From the NCBI GenBank assembly GCA_002309715.1, contig DBXW01000008.1, positions 34,895-98,894 of the forward strand: a stretch of DNA of 64,000 bases, read 5' to 3'. This DNA comes from Candidatus Avelusimicrobium cornigerorum (lineage in GTDB: Bacteria > Elusimicrobiota > Elusimicrobia > Elusimicrobiales > Elusimicrobiaceae). Position 1 is the stretch's first letter. The number at the start of each line of letters is the position of its first letter. The notes below the pieces were generated by a model. The model was given only the letters and a program-made list of their open reading frames with translations. It was not told where the DNA came from and ran no database searches. Shown here piece after piece: positions 28,876 to 41,707 of this stretch. Both the position numbers and the translations under genes were made by a program.

Positions 28876-31398
28876 TTACTGTGCGGTTTCTTCGTTCTCT
28901 TCTTCGTCTTTGACAACCGGCGCAATACGCGCAATCTTGTCACCGGGTTCTAACCGGGCCAGCGTTACGCCTTGCGCGTTGCGTCCTACGGAGCGGATAT
29001 CTCCGCAACGTACGCGGATTGTCATGCCTTTTTCGGTAACAATCATCAAGTCTTTCGTTTCATCTACCAACTTGATACCGACAACTGAACCGTTGCGGGC
29101 AGAGGTTTTAATCGTAATGACACCCATACCGCCGCGGTTTTGGCGTTTATATTCGCTAAATTCCGTGCGTTTACCAAAACCGTTTTCGCAGACGGAAAGT
29201 ACGTCCGGCTGTAAACCACCGTCGTTGGGGGCTTGTTCCATACCAACAACCACATCCCCTTCGCTTAAGTTAATGGCGCGCACCCCGCGGGCCGGACGGC
29301 CCATGGCGCGGACTTGGTTTTCGTCAAAGCGGATAGATTTACCGTTCTTGGTAGCCACCAAGATATCTGATTTACCGTGCGTGGTCTGCGCGCTGACTAA
29401 CACGTCACCTTCATCCAAACCGATAGCAATAATACCGGTACGGCGGATGTTAGCAAACTCACTGAGTTCCACACGTTTAATGCTACCTAACCGCGTGCAC
29501 AGCGTTAAATAAGTGTTTTCGCAATGTTTGGGATCAAAGTCCTCAATCGCAATGGCAGAGGTCACTTTCTCTTCGCCGGTGATTTGGAGCAAGTTTACCA
29601 ACGCCTTGCCCTTAGACATACGATTGCCTTCGGGGATTTCAAACGCTCGCAAGGCAAACACGCGGCCGCGGCTGGTAAACATCAAAATAGTAGCATGAGA
29701 AGAAGTAATGAACAAGTGTTCCATAAAGTCTTCTTCTTTGGTTTTGCTGCCGATGATACCTTTGCCGCCGCGGTTCTGGCTCTTGTACGTAGAGAGCGGA
29801 ATGCGTTTGGCATAGCCGTCGTTGGAAATGGTAATGACCACTTCTTCTTTTTCAATTAAATCTTCCATGGAGAAGTCCGTCATATCCGGGCCGATTTGCG
29901 TGCGGCGCGGATCCCCATAGGTTTTTTTGAGGTCCGTTAATTCTTCCACAATAATATCCAACACTTTTTGCGGATTGCCCAAAATGTATTTTAAGTCCTC
30001 AATAAGTTTTAATAACTCTTTGCGCTCATTTTCAATCGCCAAAGCGGACAGTTGGGTTAATTGATGCAAGCGCATATCCAAAATGGCTTGTGATTGTACT
30101 TCTGTCAGCGTAAAGCGTTTCATGAGCGTCAGTTTGGCTTCTGTCGGATCTTTGGCCTTGCGGATAATGGCAACAACTTCGTCCATGTTCGCAATTGCAA
30201 TGAGTAATCCGTTTAACACGTGCTCACGTTTTTGCGCTTTGTTTAAATCAAATTTTGTACGGTTGGTGATGATTTCTTTGCGGTGTTTTACATACGCTTT
30301 CATCACTTCTTTAAGCGGCAACACACGCGGGCGGCCGTCAACAATGGCCAGCATATTCACCGGGAAAGACGTTTGTAATTGCGTGTGTTTATATAAGTGA
30401 TTTAAAACTACTTGGGCATTACCGTCGCGCTTAATTTCAATCACCAGGCGCATACCGCGGCGATCCGACTCGTCACGGATGTCGGAAATATCCGTAATCT
30501 TTTTATCACGCACCAAACCGACAATGCTTTCAATAAGTGAAGTTTTATTCACTTGATACGGAATAGCCGTTACGATAATCGCTTCGCGGCCTTGTTTACG
30601 TTCTTCAATTTCCGTCGTGGCTTGAACTTTAACGCTACCGTGTCCCGTTTCAAAATACTCGTAAATGCCTTTGGTACCGCGGATGATAGCACCCGTCGGG
30701 AAATCCGGCCCTTTAATAATTTTCATCATTTCTTTAACGGTAATATCCGGATTTTTAATATAGGCAATAATACCGTCGCAGACTTCGCCTAAATTGTGGG
30801 TGGGGATGTTGGTGGCCATACCTACGGCAATACCCGCCGATCCGTTGACAAGCAAAGCCGGAAGTTTAGCCGGCAGAACGGACGGTTCCATCAAAGAGCC
30901 GTCGTAGTTGGGAATCATTTTGACGGTGTCTTTGTCCAAATCGCCCAGCATTTCTTCGGAAATTTTTTGTAGGCGGCACTCCGTATAACGCATAGCAGCG
31001 GCGGAGTCTCCGTCAATAGAACCGAAGTTGCCTTGACCGTCAATTAACGGTTTGCGAAGCGAAAAATCTTGTACCATACGCACAAGCGTATCGTAAACAG
31101 CCGTGTCTCCGTGCGGGTGATATTTACCGAGTACGTCCCCGACTACACGGGCCGATTTCTTGTAGGCTTTATTGTATTTTAAGCCCATTTCGTTCATGGA
31201 ATATAATACACGGCGGTGTACCGGTTTTAAACCGTCACGCACATCGGGCAAAGCGCGGCCGACAATAACGCTCATGGCATAATCGATGTAATAAGAACGC
31301 ATTTCGTTGGCAATATCGCGTTGTTGGATATCACCAAACAAGTCCACGTTTACGTTAACTTCTTGGGACTGCGGTTGATTGGTATTTTCTTCACTCAT
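28876..31398 (-). CDS. gyrA: DNA gyrase subunit A
   Basis: Breakage-reunion subunit of gyrase. It has 840 residues. The winged-helix domain contains the catalytic tyrosine in [11 protein letters not shown] (near residue 122). The C-terminal six-bladed DNA-wrapping domain follows (about 515-825). The GyrA-box segment reads QNRGGKG, and a second QNRGGMG lies in the last blade; the canonical box is Q(R/K)RGG(R/K)G, so the second residue differs. An acidic tail (KDEEENEE) ends the protein. It follows gyrB with a 64-bp gap. Confidence 0.97.
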   Translation of the reverse strand: MSEENTNQPQSQEVNVNVDLFGDIQQRDIANEMRSYYIDYAMSVIVGRALPDVRDGLKPVHRRVLYSMNEMGLKYNKAYKKSARVVGDVLGKYHPHGDTAVYDTLVRMVQDFSLRKPLIDGQGNFGSIDGDSAAAMRYTECRLQKISEEMLGDLDKDTVKMIPNYDGSLMEPSVLPAKLPALLVNGSAGIAVGMATNIPTHNLGEVCDGIIAYIKNPDITVKEMMKIIKGPDFPTGAIIRGTKGIYEYFETGHGSVKVQATTEIEERKQGREAIIVTAIPYQVNKTSLIESIVGLVRDKKITDISDIRDESDRRGMRLVIEIKRDGNAQVVLNHLYKHTQLQTSFPVNMLAIVDGRPRVLPLKEVMKAYVKHRKEIITNRTKFDLNKAQKREHVLNGLLIAIANMDEVVAIIRKAKDPTEAKLTLMKRFTLTEVQSQAILDMRLHQLTQLSALAIENERKELLKLIEDLKYILGNPQKVLDIIVEELTDLKKTYGDPRRTQIGPDMTDFSMEDLIEKEEVVITISNDGYAKRIPLSTYKSQNRGGKGIIGSKTKEEDFMEHLFITSSHATILMFTSRGRVFALRAFEIPEGNRMSKGKALVNLLQITGEEKVTSAIAIEDFDPKHCENTYLTLCTRLGSIKRVELSEFANIRRTGIIAIGLDEGDVLVSAQTTHGKSDILVATKNGKSIRFDENQVRAMGRPARGVRAINLSEGDVVVGMEQAPNDGGLQPDVLSVCENGFGKRTEFSEYKRQNRGGMGVITIKTSARNGSVVGIKLVDETKDLMIVTEKGMTIRVRCGDIRSVGRNAQGVTLARLEPGDKIARIAPVVKDEEENEETAQ

Positions 31399-31462
31399 GC
31401 TAAAAATCTCCTAATTAAGACAAATCGTTGTCCGCCGCGGAAACAAACCGCGGCGGCAGTAA

Positions 31463-34258
<2,796 letters not shown>

Positions 34259-34259
<1 letters not shown>

Positions 34260-35368
34260 CACGCTCTTACCGGCATAATAACATACTTAAACATCTCATC
34301 CTCTACGGGTTCTACCAACACAGGTTGAGAAGAATTTACAAACGAAAAAGAGACTTTTTCAGAGGATATATTTTTAAGTACATCTATAATATAATGCGGG
34401 TTAAAAGCCGCTGTAAAAGTTTCCGCTGTAAAAGTTACCGGTAACTCGTCTGTAAAATCCATTGTTTGAGAATTAGAAGTTATAGTAAGTGTATTATCCG
34501 CTAATTGATATTTAACTACACTTCCAAACTCACCGGAACAAAGCGCGGCACGACGCATAGAGGGTAGTAATTCTTTAGAAAATACATCAAAAGTAATATT
34601 TTTCTTGGTTGGAATTACTTGGTTATAATTCGGAAAATTCCCTTCAATCAGACGAGAAATAAAGGTTGTTTCGTTCATAACAAAACTAACTTGGTTAGAA
34701 GAAACACTGACTTTAATTTTACTATCTTTACCCGGCTTAACCAATGAAATATACCGGCACAGTTCATTTAAAATTTTAGTAGGAATAATAATTTTAAAAG
34801 GCGCAGATCCCGGTAATGCAGCATGAGAGGCAATGGCTAATCTTCCTCCGTCAGTCGCTACTATTTCAAATTTATCAGCCGTATTATTCCATAACAAACC
34901 GTTTAAAATATAGCGAGTTTCTTGTGTAGAAGCGGAAAAAATAGTCTTTTCTATCATTTTTTGTAATTCCAGAGGATCTAATTCTACACTATTATCATGT
35001 TCCACCTCGGGAATTGCCGGATATTCCGATTTAGGCGTACCCATTACCCAAAATTTACTTTTTCCGGATTTGATATGAAATTTATTATCATCGTCTAAAG
35101 TTAAACTAATTTCTTTATCGTCAGAAAGATTTTTAATAATATCTGAAAATTCTTTTATAGGTACGGTAATACTTCCTTCTTCCACTACTTCAGCGTTTAC
35201 AAAATGTACAGTAGCCATTTCCATATCTGTACGAACGAGTTTTAATTTACCCTTCTTTGCTTCTAATAAAAAATTATGCAAGATAGGTAACGTCGTACGG
35301 GAAGATACCCCGGCCGAAACAACTTGAATGCCTTCCAAAAGCACTGACTTAGTGATATTTATTTTCAT
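34259..35368 (-). CDS. dnaN: DNA polymerase III beta sliding clamp
   Basis: Ring-shaped processivity clamp. The 369-residue protein has three repeated clamp domains and a characteristic C-terminus (LVEPVEDEMFKYVIMPVRA, including the MPVR segment that borders the partner-binding pocket). It lies 168 bp downstream of dnaA. Confidence 0.97.
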
Positions 35369-35401
35369 ATTTATAATTCCTGTATTATGTTCTGTTTATT
35401 G

Positions 35402-35410
35402 TGTGGATAA
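35402..35410 (-). promoter_or_regulatory. DnaA box, exact consensus
   Basis: TGTGGATAA on plus, i.e. TTATCCACA on minus, 34 bases upstream of dnaN. Confidence 0.7.
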
Positions 35411-35463
35411 TGTGAATTATCCTATACTTGCTTTACTATCCAACTGTGCATAAACTACTTTTT

Positions 35464-35472
35464 TTATACACA
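35464..35472 (+). promoter_or_regulatory. DnaA box, one mismatch
   Basis: TTATACACA within the AT-rich core of the dnaA-dnaN spacer. Confidence 0.55.
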
Positions 35473-35522
35473 TCATACACAGTTAAAATTTTTATACCCC
35501 TTTTAAAAAACTTTTAAAACAC

Positions 35523-35531
35523 TTATCCACC
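35523..35531 (+). promoter_or_regulatory. DnaA box, one mismatch
   Basis: TTATCCACC just after the dnaA stop. Confidence 0.55.
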
Positions 35532-35536
35532 GTTTT

Positions 35537-36901
35537 TTACTTGTTATCAACAGCCTTAATATCCAGAATAATCTGGTTAATTTCTGCAGCAAAAAAAGGA
35601 TCATTACTGATTTTTTCCTTTACCGTGTCGCGCGCATGTATGACGGTAGTATGGTCTCTGTTAAATTCCCGACCAATTTCCGGTAACGATAAATCAGTTA
35701 ACTCATTTGTTAAAAACATGGCGATTTGCCGTGGCCACGCAATAGATTGTGTTTTACGTTTAGAGTTAAAATCTTCCATTTTAATATTAAAATGTTTACC
35801 TACTATCTTTTTAATACTGTTTACGTTAATAAAAAGATTATTAGTAGATACTAAAAAATCAGCCAATACTTCTTTAGCAATTGCAATAGAAGGTATTACT
35901 CCGTGCGCGCTGCAGTAGGCTACAAGTCTAAATAAAGAACCTTCCAATTCACGTACATTGGTTTGTACACCTTCGGCAATAAACGCCAATACGTCATCCC
36001 CAATATCAAAATTAATAGAATCACGTTTTTGACGTAAAATAGCAATACGGGTTTCTAAATTAGGGCGTTTAATTTCCGTCGTAATCCCGGAAAGTAAACG
36101 TGAAGAAAGCCGTTCGTTCCACTCTAATTGTTGAGGGGTTCTGTCTGAAGATAATACAATTTGTTTTTTACTTTCAAATAAAGCGTTAAATGTGTTAAAA
36201 AATTCAATAGTACACTGTTCTTTACCGGACACAAACTGAATATCATCCATTAAAAAACAATCTAAAGTACGGTATTTTCGGCGGAAACTTTCCGGATCTT
36301 TATTTTGCAGTGCTTCAATATATTCGCTTACAAATTCCTCACCGGACATATATAACACTTTAGCCGACGGATTATCCTTTAAAATTTGGTTGCCGATAGC
36401 ATGTAATAAGTGAGTTTTACCTAATCCCGGCGAAGAATAAATAACCAGAGGGTTATTTTCCCGCGCTCCTAATTTATGTGATACGGCTTGAGCCGCTTTA
36501 TACGCAAAACGGTTAGAAGGAGATTCAATAAAATTTTCAAATGTATGCGATGAACTTAACCGCGATGCAAACGGATTTATTTTACCTAACGTATTTTGTT
36601 CCGGATTAGCCAAAATAACATCTTGCGCGGAAGTTACCGTCGGGGTTTCTTGTTTACTGATTTGATAAACCATTTCTACGGTAATACCTAAATGTTTTAA
36701 AAAAGCATCTTTAATTGTGTGTTCGTAACGTTCGTGAATAGTATTACCCCAAAATTGATTGGGTAAAAATATAGTTAACACGTTTCCGGCAAAATCTATT
36801 TCTGCCGGACGTAGCCACATATCATACGAGTCTTTTCCTATAATATTTTCAATGTCTTGAAAAACGGAGACGAGTTGGGGGTACTTCTCTAAATTCTGCA
36901 C
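35537..36901 (-). CDS. dnaA: Chromosomal replication initiator DnaA
   Basis: AAA+ initiator binding DnaA boxes. The 454-residue protein has an N-terminal domain I (about 1-80), a short linker, Walker [17 protein letters not shown] (near 155-170), Walker [16 protein letters not shown], the arginine-finger region SSRLLSGI and the C-terminal DNA-binding signature [14 protein letters not shown]. First gene of the minus-strand run dnaA-dnaN-DUF721-gyrB-gyrA. Confidence 0.98.
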   Translation of the reverse strand: MQNLEKYPQLVSVFQDIENIIGKDSYDMWLRPAEIDFAGNVLTIFLPNQFWGNTIHERYEHTIKDAFLKHLGITVEMVYQISKQETPTVTSAQDVILANPEQNTLGKINPFASRLSSSHTFENFIESPSNRFAYKAAQAVSHKLGARENNPLVIYSSPGLGKTHLLHAIGNQILKDNPSAKVLYMSGEEFVSEYIEALQNKDPESFRRKYRTLDCFLMDDIQFVSGKEQCTIEFFNTFNALFESKKQIVLSSDRTPQQLEWNERLSSRLLSGITTEIKRPNLETRIAILRQKRDSINFDIGDDVLAFIAEGVQTNVRELEGSLFRLVAYCSAHGVIPSIAIAKEVLADFLVSTNNLFINVNSIKKIVGKHFNIKMEDFNSKRKTQSIAWPRQIAMFLTNELTDLSLPEIGREFNRDHTTVIHARDTVKEKISNDPFFAAEINQIILDIKAVDNK

Positions 36902-37210
36902 AACTTTACCTTCCTAATTACAAAATAACTCCTTATATCTTACCACTTATTAACAGGTTTGGCAAACAAAAATAATAGAAATAGTGTTTAATTGATTAAA
37001 AGGCCCTTAAATTAAGTGTTTTTTTAAAAATAGCCTTTTTTATTTTGATGAATAAAAAAACTTATATAGCCTAATTTTGCTTAAAATTTAGATTCTAATC
37101 ATTTTTTAGGCTTGAGATAGAAAGAAAAGCCTTTTTATAATAAAAAAATAGCCAGGTGCTATTAAATATTATATACTTTGACTACGAAGAAAATAAAAAA
37201 AGGGGGAAGT
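36902..37210. other. AT-rich divergent intergenic region
   Basis: 309 bases between dnaA (minus) and the superoxide reductase gene (plus), strongly AT-rich. It must hold both promoters. A stem-like AGGCTT (37110-37115) / AAGCCT with TTTTT after it looks like a plus-strand terminator without a gene upstream. No clear DnaA-box cluster is seen. An extra plus-strand reading frame extension (from 37178) adds only a poor lysine-rich leader. Confidence 0.5.
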
Positions 37211-37597
37211 ATGACACAATTACATGATATTTTTGTTTGTCCGGTTTGCGGCAACCGTATAGAAGTGGTGCGGGCTGCCGGGGGGGAATTAGTTTGTTGC
37301 GGGCAAGCAATGAAACGGGCTATCGCCGGAACAAGTGACGGAGCCGCTGAAAAACACGTGCCGGTCATTGAAAAAGTACCGGGTGGTTATAAAGTTAAAA
37401 TAGGAAGTGTAGAACATCCTTCTACCGCCGAGCACTATATTGAATGGATTGAAATTTTATGCTTGCCGTGCGGACGTGTGCAACGTAAACATTTAAACCC
37501 CGGAGATAAGCCGGAAGCCGTTTTTGAGACGAAGGCCGAAAAAATCACTGCGCGCGAATATTGTAATTTGCACGGACTTTGGCAAGCGGAAAACTAA
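37211..37597 (+). CDS. Desulfoferrodoxin (2Fe superoxide reductase)
   Basis: Reduces superoxide to peroxide without making oxygen, using electrons from rubredoxin. The 128-residue protein has an N-terminal desulforedoxin-like domain with four cysteines (10, 13, 29, 30) for the FeCys4 centre. The catalytic domain supplies the FeHis4Cys ligands in EKHVPVIE, the VEHPSTAEHYIEW segment and EYCNLHGLW. The ATG at 37211 has AGGGGG just upstream. First gene of an oxygen-defence operon with a flavodiiron protein, flavin reductase and rubredoxin. Confidence 0.94.
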   Translation: MTQLHDIFVCPVCGNRIEVVRAAGGELVCCGQAMKRAIAGTSDGAAEKHVPVIEKVPGGYKVKIGSVEHPSTAEHYIEWIEILCLPCGRVQRKHLNPGDKPEAVFETKAEKITAREYCNLHGLWQAEN

Positions 37598-37614
37598 ATA
37601 AGGAGTTTTTAAGT

Positions 37615-38814
37615 ATGATGAAGGCAGTTAAAATTTCGGACAAAGTATATTGGGTAGGAGCGATTGATTGGAATTTACGTGATTTTCACGGGTATGCCAC
37701 GCATCGGGGCACGACGTACAACGCCTATTTGGTTTTAAGCGATAAGCCCACCCTTATTGATACTGTAAAACACGAATTTTACGATGAGATGATGCAACGT
37801 ATTCAAAGTGTTATTGATCCGAAACAAATTCAAATTATTATTTCCAACCACTCGGAATTAGACCACTCCGGAGCACTGATAGAAACGGTAAAAACCGTTT
37901 GCCCCGACGAAGTTTACGTTTCCGCGATGGGGATGAAACATATTATCGCCCATTTTCATCAAAACTTAAAATTAAAAACCGTGAAAACAGGGGACCGCAT
38001 TGACGTTGGTGGGGACACGATTTCGTTTGTGGAAGCGCGGATGCTCCATTGGCCGGATAGTATGTTTTCCTATTTAGAAAAAGAAAATATTTTGTTTACA
38101 AACGACGTTTTCGGGATGCATTATGCCACCAACCGGCTTTTTGACGACGAGAATGACGAACGCATTTGGCTAACCGAGGCAGAAAAATACTACGCTAATA
38201 TCGTGCTGCCTTATTCGGATATTGTGCTGCGTTTTTTGGAACAAGTTAAAAACATGAACCTTACTCCCAAAATGATTGCGCCCGATCACGGATTTATTTG
38301 GCGCAAAGATCCGACGAAGATTGTAAATTTATATGCTAAATGGGCGGCCCAACGCCCGACGAATAAAGCCGTTATTGTGTACGATTCTATGTGGGGAAGT
38401 ACCGAAAAGATGGCTCGTCAAATTGCAGACGGTCTTACTGCCGGTGGCACACAAGTGCGTCTTTTGTCCATGCACCACAGCCATCGTAGCGATGTGGCAC
38501 TGGAACTATTAGACAGCGCAGCACTACTTATCGGCACGCCGGTATTAAATAGCCAGATTTTTCCGTCGGTAGCAGATGTGATTTGCTATCTAAAAGGGCT
38601 TCGTAAAAAAAATTTAATCGGAACGGCTTTCGGCTCATATGGTTGGAACGGTGCGCCCATAGAAGATTTAATGCGTACGCTGGAAAGTATGCAAATAGAA
38701 CTGGCAACCCCGGCCTTGAAAACGCCGTTTGTTCCCGACGAAGAAGTGCTAAATAATTGCCGCGAGTTGGGCAAAGAAATCAGCAGGCAAATTGCCGCTA
38801 AATTAAACGCATGA
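37615..38814 (+). CDS. Flavodiiron protein (FprA/ROO type)
   Basis: Reduces O2 (or NO) to water at a di-iron site. The 399-residue protein has an N-terminal metallo-beta-lactamase domain with the iron ligands in SNHSELDHSGA, MLHWPDSM, TNDVFGMH and APDHGFIWR. A C-terminal flavodoxin domain follows (about 255-399, VIVYDSMWGSTEKMARQIADGL) that binds FMN. AGGAG lies 9 bases before the ATG at 37615; a second ATG directly follows. It overlaps the flavin reductase by 4 bp. Confidence 0.94.
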   Translation: MMKAVKISDKVYWVGAIDWNLRDFHGYATHRGTTYNAYLVLSDKPTLIDTVKHEFYDEMMQRIQSVIDPKQIQIIISNHSELDHSGALIETVKTVCPDEVYVSAMGMKHIIAHFHQNLKLKTVKTGDRIDVGGDTISFVEARMLHWPDSMFSYLEKENILFTNDVFGMHYATNRLFDDENDERIWLTEAEKYYANIVLPYSDIVLRFLEQVKNMNLTPKMIAPDHGFIWRKDPTKIVNLYAKWAAQRPTNKAVIVYDSMWGSTEKMARQIADGLTAGGTQVRLLSMHHSHRSDVALELLDSAALLIGTPVLNSQIFPSVADVICYLKGLRKKNLIGTAFGSYGWNGAPIEDLMRTLESMQIELATPALKTPFVPDEEVLNNCRELGKEISRQIAAKLNA

Positions 38815-39329
38815 TGACAGGTCCGCAAATTAACCAAGGCTTGCAATATATTACCTATGGGTTGTATATTGTAACCGTCGGCGACGAGCGACAGAAAAAC
38901 GGCATGATTTTAAATACCGTTTTCCAAGTAACGGCCGAACCGCCGCAAGTGGCTATTTCTGTCAATAAACAAAGCCTTACGCACGAAATTTTACTTCGTA
39001 CGCGTTGCTTTGCGGCTATGCCTTTAGATCAAACGGCCACCTTACCGTTTATAGGAACTTTTGGTTTTCGCACCGGGCGGACTTTTGATAAATTTTCTAA
39101 AGTCCCTTTTACGACGGGAGCGTTAGGATGTCCGTTGGTCCGTTTGCATACATTATCGTATTTGGAAGCACAAGTAAAACATACACTTGACGTCGGTACG
39201 CATACGCTTTTTGTTGGGGAAGTAAAAGATGCAGGTATTTTTAACGACGGTGCCTTGCCCTTGACGTATGAGTATTATCACCACGTCATTAAAGGTAAAG
39301 TGCCGCCAGGGGCCACCCATCAATTTTAA
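38811..39329 (+). CDS. Flavin reductase domain protein
   Basis: A 172-residue FMN-binding split-barrel protein of the type found as the N-terminal half of high-molecular-weight rubredoxin (NAD(P)H:rubredoxin/flavoprotein reductases). Marks include [30 protein letters not shown] and the C-terminal [18 protein letters not shown]. It overlaps the flavodiiron gene (ATGA) and is followed by rubredoxin, so together they form a reductase-rubredoxin-flavodiiron electron chain as separate polypeptides. Confidence 0.88.
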   Translation: MMTGPQINQGLQYITYGLYIVTVGDERQKNGMILNTVFQVTAEPPQVAISVNKQSLTHEILLRTRCFAAMPLDQTATLPFIGTFGFRTGRTFDKFSKVPFTTGALGCPLVRLHTLSYLEAQVKHTLDVGTHTLFVGEVKDAGIFNDGALPLTYEYYHHVIKGKVPPGATHQF

Positions 39330-39352
39330 AAAATAAATCAAAGGAGAAACTT

Positions 39353-39514
39353 ATGATAAAATACGTTTGCGAAGTTTGTGGTTATGTGTATGATCCGGCA
39401 GTAGGAGATCCGGAAAACGGAATTGCTGCTGGAACGGCTTGGGAAAATGTAAAAGAAGATTGGATATGCCCGGTTTGCGGGGTAGGAAAGGCTCAATTTA
39501 CCGCGCAAAATTAA
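39353..39514 (+). CDS. Rubredoxin
   Basis: Small FeCys4 electron carrier of 53 residues that I read directly from the sequence. Cysteines 6, 9, 39 and 42 occur in the [11 protein letters not shown] and [10 protein letters not shown] motifs. AAGGAG lies 6 bases upstream. Last gene of the oxygen-defence operon; it likely feeds electrons to the superoxide reductase and the flavodiiron protein. A hairpin terminator follows. Confidence 0.97.
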   Translation: MIKYVCEVCGYVYDPAVGDPENGIAAGTAWENVKEDWICPVCGVGKAQFTAQN

Positions 39515-39532
39515 AATTTGGGGCGTTTTTGG

Positions 39533-39561
39533 AAAAAGTGCTTATTTTTTAAGCACTTTTT
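39533..39561 (+). terminator. Rho-independent terminator
   Basis: Stem AAAAAGTGCTT/AAGCACTTTTT with a T-rich loop, 18 bases after the rubredoxin stop. Confidence 0.75.
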
Positions 39562-39613
39562 CTTATAATTTTTATATATGTTCCCTTGATTAAAAAATAC
39601 TATAATATTAAGT

Positions 39614-40720
39614 ATGAAAATTTTGTATGTCATTTCATCTACTCAAACAGGGGGTGCGGAAAAGGCACTTTCTGTTTTGGCGAATGCGATGCATAAAACC
39701 GGAAATAAAATAAAAGTTTTATGTATTAAGCCTTTGGGAAAAGTCGCCTGTGAGATGGAAAAAGAAGGCATAGAAATAAAGAGTATTTATAGCAAACTTC
39801 CCGGCAAGATAATTAAACATATTCATGAAGAAATAAAAAAATTTCAGCCTGATATAGTCCATGCTATGTTATTTCGCGCGATAGAATATACGCGTATGGC
39901 GTGTGCCGGTAGTAAAACAAAACTGGTAGTTACTCCACATTTTGATTTATCTAAAAAGTCATTTTTATTAAGACTTGCTGACCGTTTTTTAAAAGTACAG
40001 GATACCTTGGCTATAGCAGAATCTTTCTCTACAGCGGAATATCTGATTAAGCAACAAGGGTATGCCAAAGATAAAGTATTTTTGTTGCCAAACAGTATAG
40101 ATAAAACTGAATTTTATAAGGACATTTCTTTGCGTGAACAAGAACGTGCCCAAAATGGTTTTCACGTGAAAACAGTTGTTTTTTTATGCGTGGCTCGGTT
40201 GGCCGGAGTCAAAGATCCCATGACTTTGTTGCAGGCTTTCCGGAATTTATGGTTACGTCATCCCGACGCGCGTTTAATATATGTAGGCGAAGGGGAAGAG
40301 CGCAAACGATTGGAACAATATATTGAAACAAGCGGTTTGAAAAATTCGGTTATTTTAGTGGGAGAACAAGATAGGATAAATGATTATTTAAATATGGCGG
40401 ATGTATTTGTATTGCCATCTTTGGAAGAAAGTTTGCCACTAGCCTTGTTGGAAGCATTACAAGTAGGGTTGCCTTGTGTGGTTAGCAACGTGGGGGATAT
40501 GCCTCGTTGGGTGGAGCATGGGAAAAATGGCTATGTATTTAATCCCCAAGATATAACGCTTTTGAGTTGCTTTTTAAATATATTATTTGAAAATGAGGAA
40601 GTCCGCCGTCAGATGGGGGAAAAATCTTTAGAAAAGGCCGCCCAAATAGAAGACAATTTGACACATTATCAACAAATTTATCAACAATTAGTTTCCGGAA
40701 AGTTTTCACGTGAAAACTAA
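39614..40720 (+). CDS. Glycosyltransferase family 4
   Basis: A 368-residue GT-B fold enzyme. The N-terminal acceptor domain starts MKILYVISSTQTGGAEKAL; the C-terminal donor domain has LCVARLAGVKDP, the YVGEGEERKRLEQ segment and the EX7E-type motif in VLPSLEESLPLALLEALQVGLP. It probably adds a sugar to a surface glycan, substrate unknown. Local composition is more AT-rich than its neighbours. TATAAT at 39601-39606 lies 7 bases before the ATG with no ribosome site, suggesting a leaderless message. Two parS-like palindromes lie within or at the end of the gene; the last codons (FSREN) are part of one. Confidence 0.88.
   Translation: MKILYVISSTQTGGAEKALSVLANAMHKTGNKIKVLCIKPLGKVACEMEKEGIEIKSIYSKLPGKIIKHIHEEIKKFQPDIVHAMLFRAIEYTRMACAGSKTKLVVTPHFDLSKKSFLLRLADRFLKVQDTLAIAESFSTAEYLIKQQGYAKDKVFLLPNSIDKTEFYKDISLREQERAQNGFHVKTVVFLCVARLAGVKDPMTLLQAFRNLWLRHPDARLIYVGEGEERKRLEQYIETSGLKNSVILVGEQDRINDYLNMADVFVLPSLEESLPLALLEALQVGLPCVVSNVGDMPRWVEHGKNGYVFNPQDITLLSCFLNILFENEEVRRQMGEKSLEKAAQIEDNLTHYQQIYQQLVSGKFSREN
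40158..40173. promoter_or_regulatory. parS-like site 1
   Basis: Perfect 16-bp palindrome GTTTTCACGTGAAAAC inside the glycosyltransferase gene. It differs from the classic parS (TGTTTCACGTGAAACA) only at outer positions. Confidence 0.7.
40702..40717. promoter_or_regulatory. parS-like site 2
   Basis: Same 16-bp palindrome, extended to 18 bp with flanking A/T (40701-40718), overlapping the last codons and stop of the glycosyltransferase gene. Confidence 0.7.
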
Positions 40721-40735
40721 TTAAAAGGAGAAGAT

Positions 40736-41707
40736 ATGGAACAGCGATTATTTATTATTGCATGTATTATGTTTGCTTTTTATAAGGCAAGTCATTGGCT
40801 GATGGGGCGAAAAGATTTTGTTTCTCGCTTTAATTATTGGCATACTGCTTATTTATTGATTATTTTAAATGCGGCCTTATACTTGATTTTATTTGTAATG
40901 AGCGGGGGGCCCGGTGCTGACTTTCCCTTTGGCAAATTTGCAATCGGCTCCTTGGCTATTTTGGGTTATACTATATATAGTTTCTTTAAGAACCGCTTAT
41001 TAGATGAAAAGGGCCAACGCCCCATTATTAAAGAATCTTTGGAGTGGTGCAATACCGTTTACTTTGCCGGATTTGTGGCTTCTATTGTTATGTTTTTCTT
41101 CCTGCAAGCCTTTAAAATTCCTTCTGCTTCTATGCGCGATACTCTTTTAGAGGGAGATCATTTGTTTGTTAATAAAATGGCCTATGGTCTAAAAATTCCT
41201 TTTACACAAAAGCGTTTGTGGGCCAAGCCTATCAAGCGGGGGGATATTATTATATTTGAATTTCCGGCCCAGTCTCGTGACCAGCAAAACTGTGGAGGCA
41301 GCCAATACAAACGTGACTTTGTTAAACGCGTAATCGCATTGCCGGGAGATACAGTAGAAGTAAAAGATTCCCGGGCTTATGTAAATGGAAAACTTATGCC
41401 TTTGCAACCTTATGAAAAATTTGACGAAGTTAAACGCGCCCACTACGATAAGGAAGAAATCCCGGAAGTTATTTTAAACAATTATCAACAGTTGTGGGAA
41501 ACCCACGAATTAGAACACGTATTGGGAATTTTTCTGCGTGACCAATTCGGCCCGGTAACAGTGCCCGAAAATACTTATTTTGCCATGGGGGATAATAGGG
41601 ACAATTCGTGCGATTCCCGCTTTTGGGGGCCGGTGCCGGAAAAAAATATCAAAGGTAAGGCGTGGCTAATTCACTGGCCGCCGAGCCGGATGGGAACTGT
41701 CAAATAA
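40736..41707 (+). CDS. lepB: Signal peptidase I
   Basis: Cleaves N-terminal signal peptides at the outer face of the inner membrane. The 323-residue protein has several hydrophobic segments (about 4-18, 37-57, 63-80, 103-124). The catalytic Ser lies in IPSASMRDTLLEGD and the general-base Lys in KRDFVKRVIALPGD. Box E (FAMGDNRDNSCDSRFWG) is clear. The extra N-terminal membrane helices are more than the usual two. AAGGAG precedes the ATG. Confidence 0.93.
   Translation: MEQRLFIIACIMFAFYKASHWLMGRKDFVSRFNYWHTAYLLIILNAALYLILFVMSGGPGADFPFGKFAIGSLAILGYTIYSFFKNRLLDEKGQRPIIKESLEWCNTVYFAGFVASIVMFFFLQAFKIPSASMRDTLLEGDHLFVNKMAYGLKIPFTQKRLWAKPIKRGDIIIFEFPAQSRDQQNCGGSQYKRDFVKRVIALPGDTVEVKDSRAYVNGKLMPLQPYEKFDEVKRAHYDKEEIPEVILNNYQQLWETHELEHVLGIFLRDQFGPVTVPENTYFAMGDNRDNSCDSRFWGPVPEKNIKGKAWLIHWPPSRMGTVK

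Larger units (their letters stand above)
35369..35536. other. Candidate oriC (dnaA-dnaN intergenic)
   Basis: 168 bases, very AT-rich in the middle (about 35440-35520, a possible unwinding element). It contains three DnaA-box matches: TGTGGATAA at 35402-35410 (exact consensus, reverse orientation), TTATACACA at 35464-35472 (one mismatch) and TTATCCACC at 35523-35531 (one mismatch). A fourth, weaker box, TTATCAACA at 35544-35552, lies in the end of dnaA. Gene polarity flips near here. Confidence 0.65.

Noticed and set aside
37095..37135. Hairpin AGGCTT/AAGCCT followed by T-run as a plus-strand terminator
   Set aside because: No plus-strand gene precedes it; the stem is short in an AT-rich region, so I did not list it as a separate feature.
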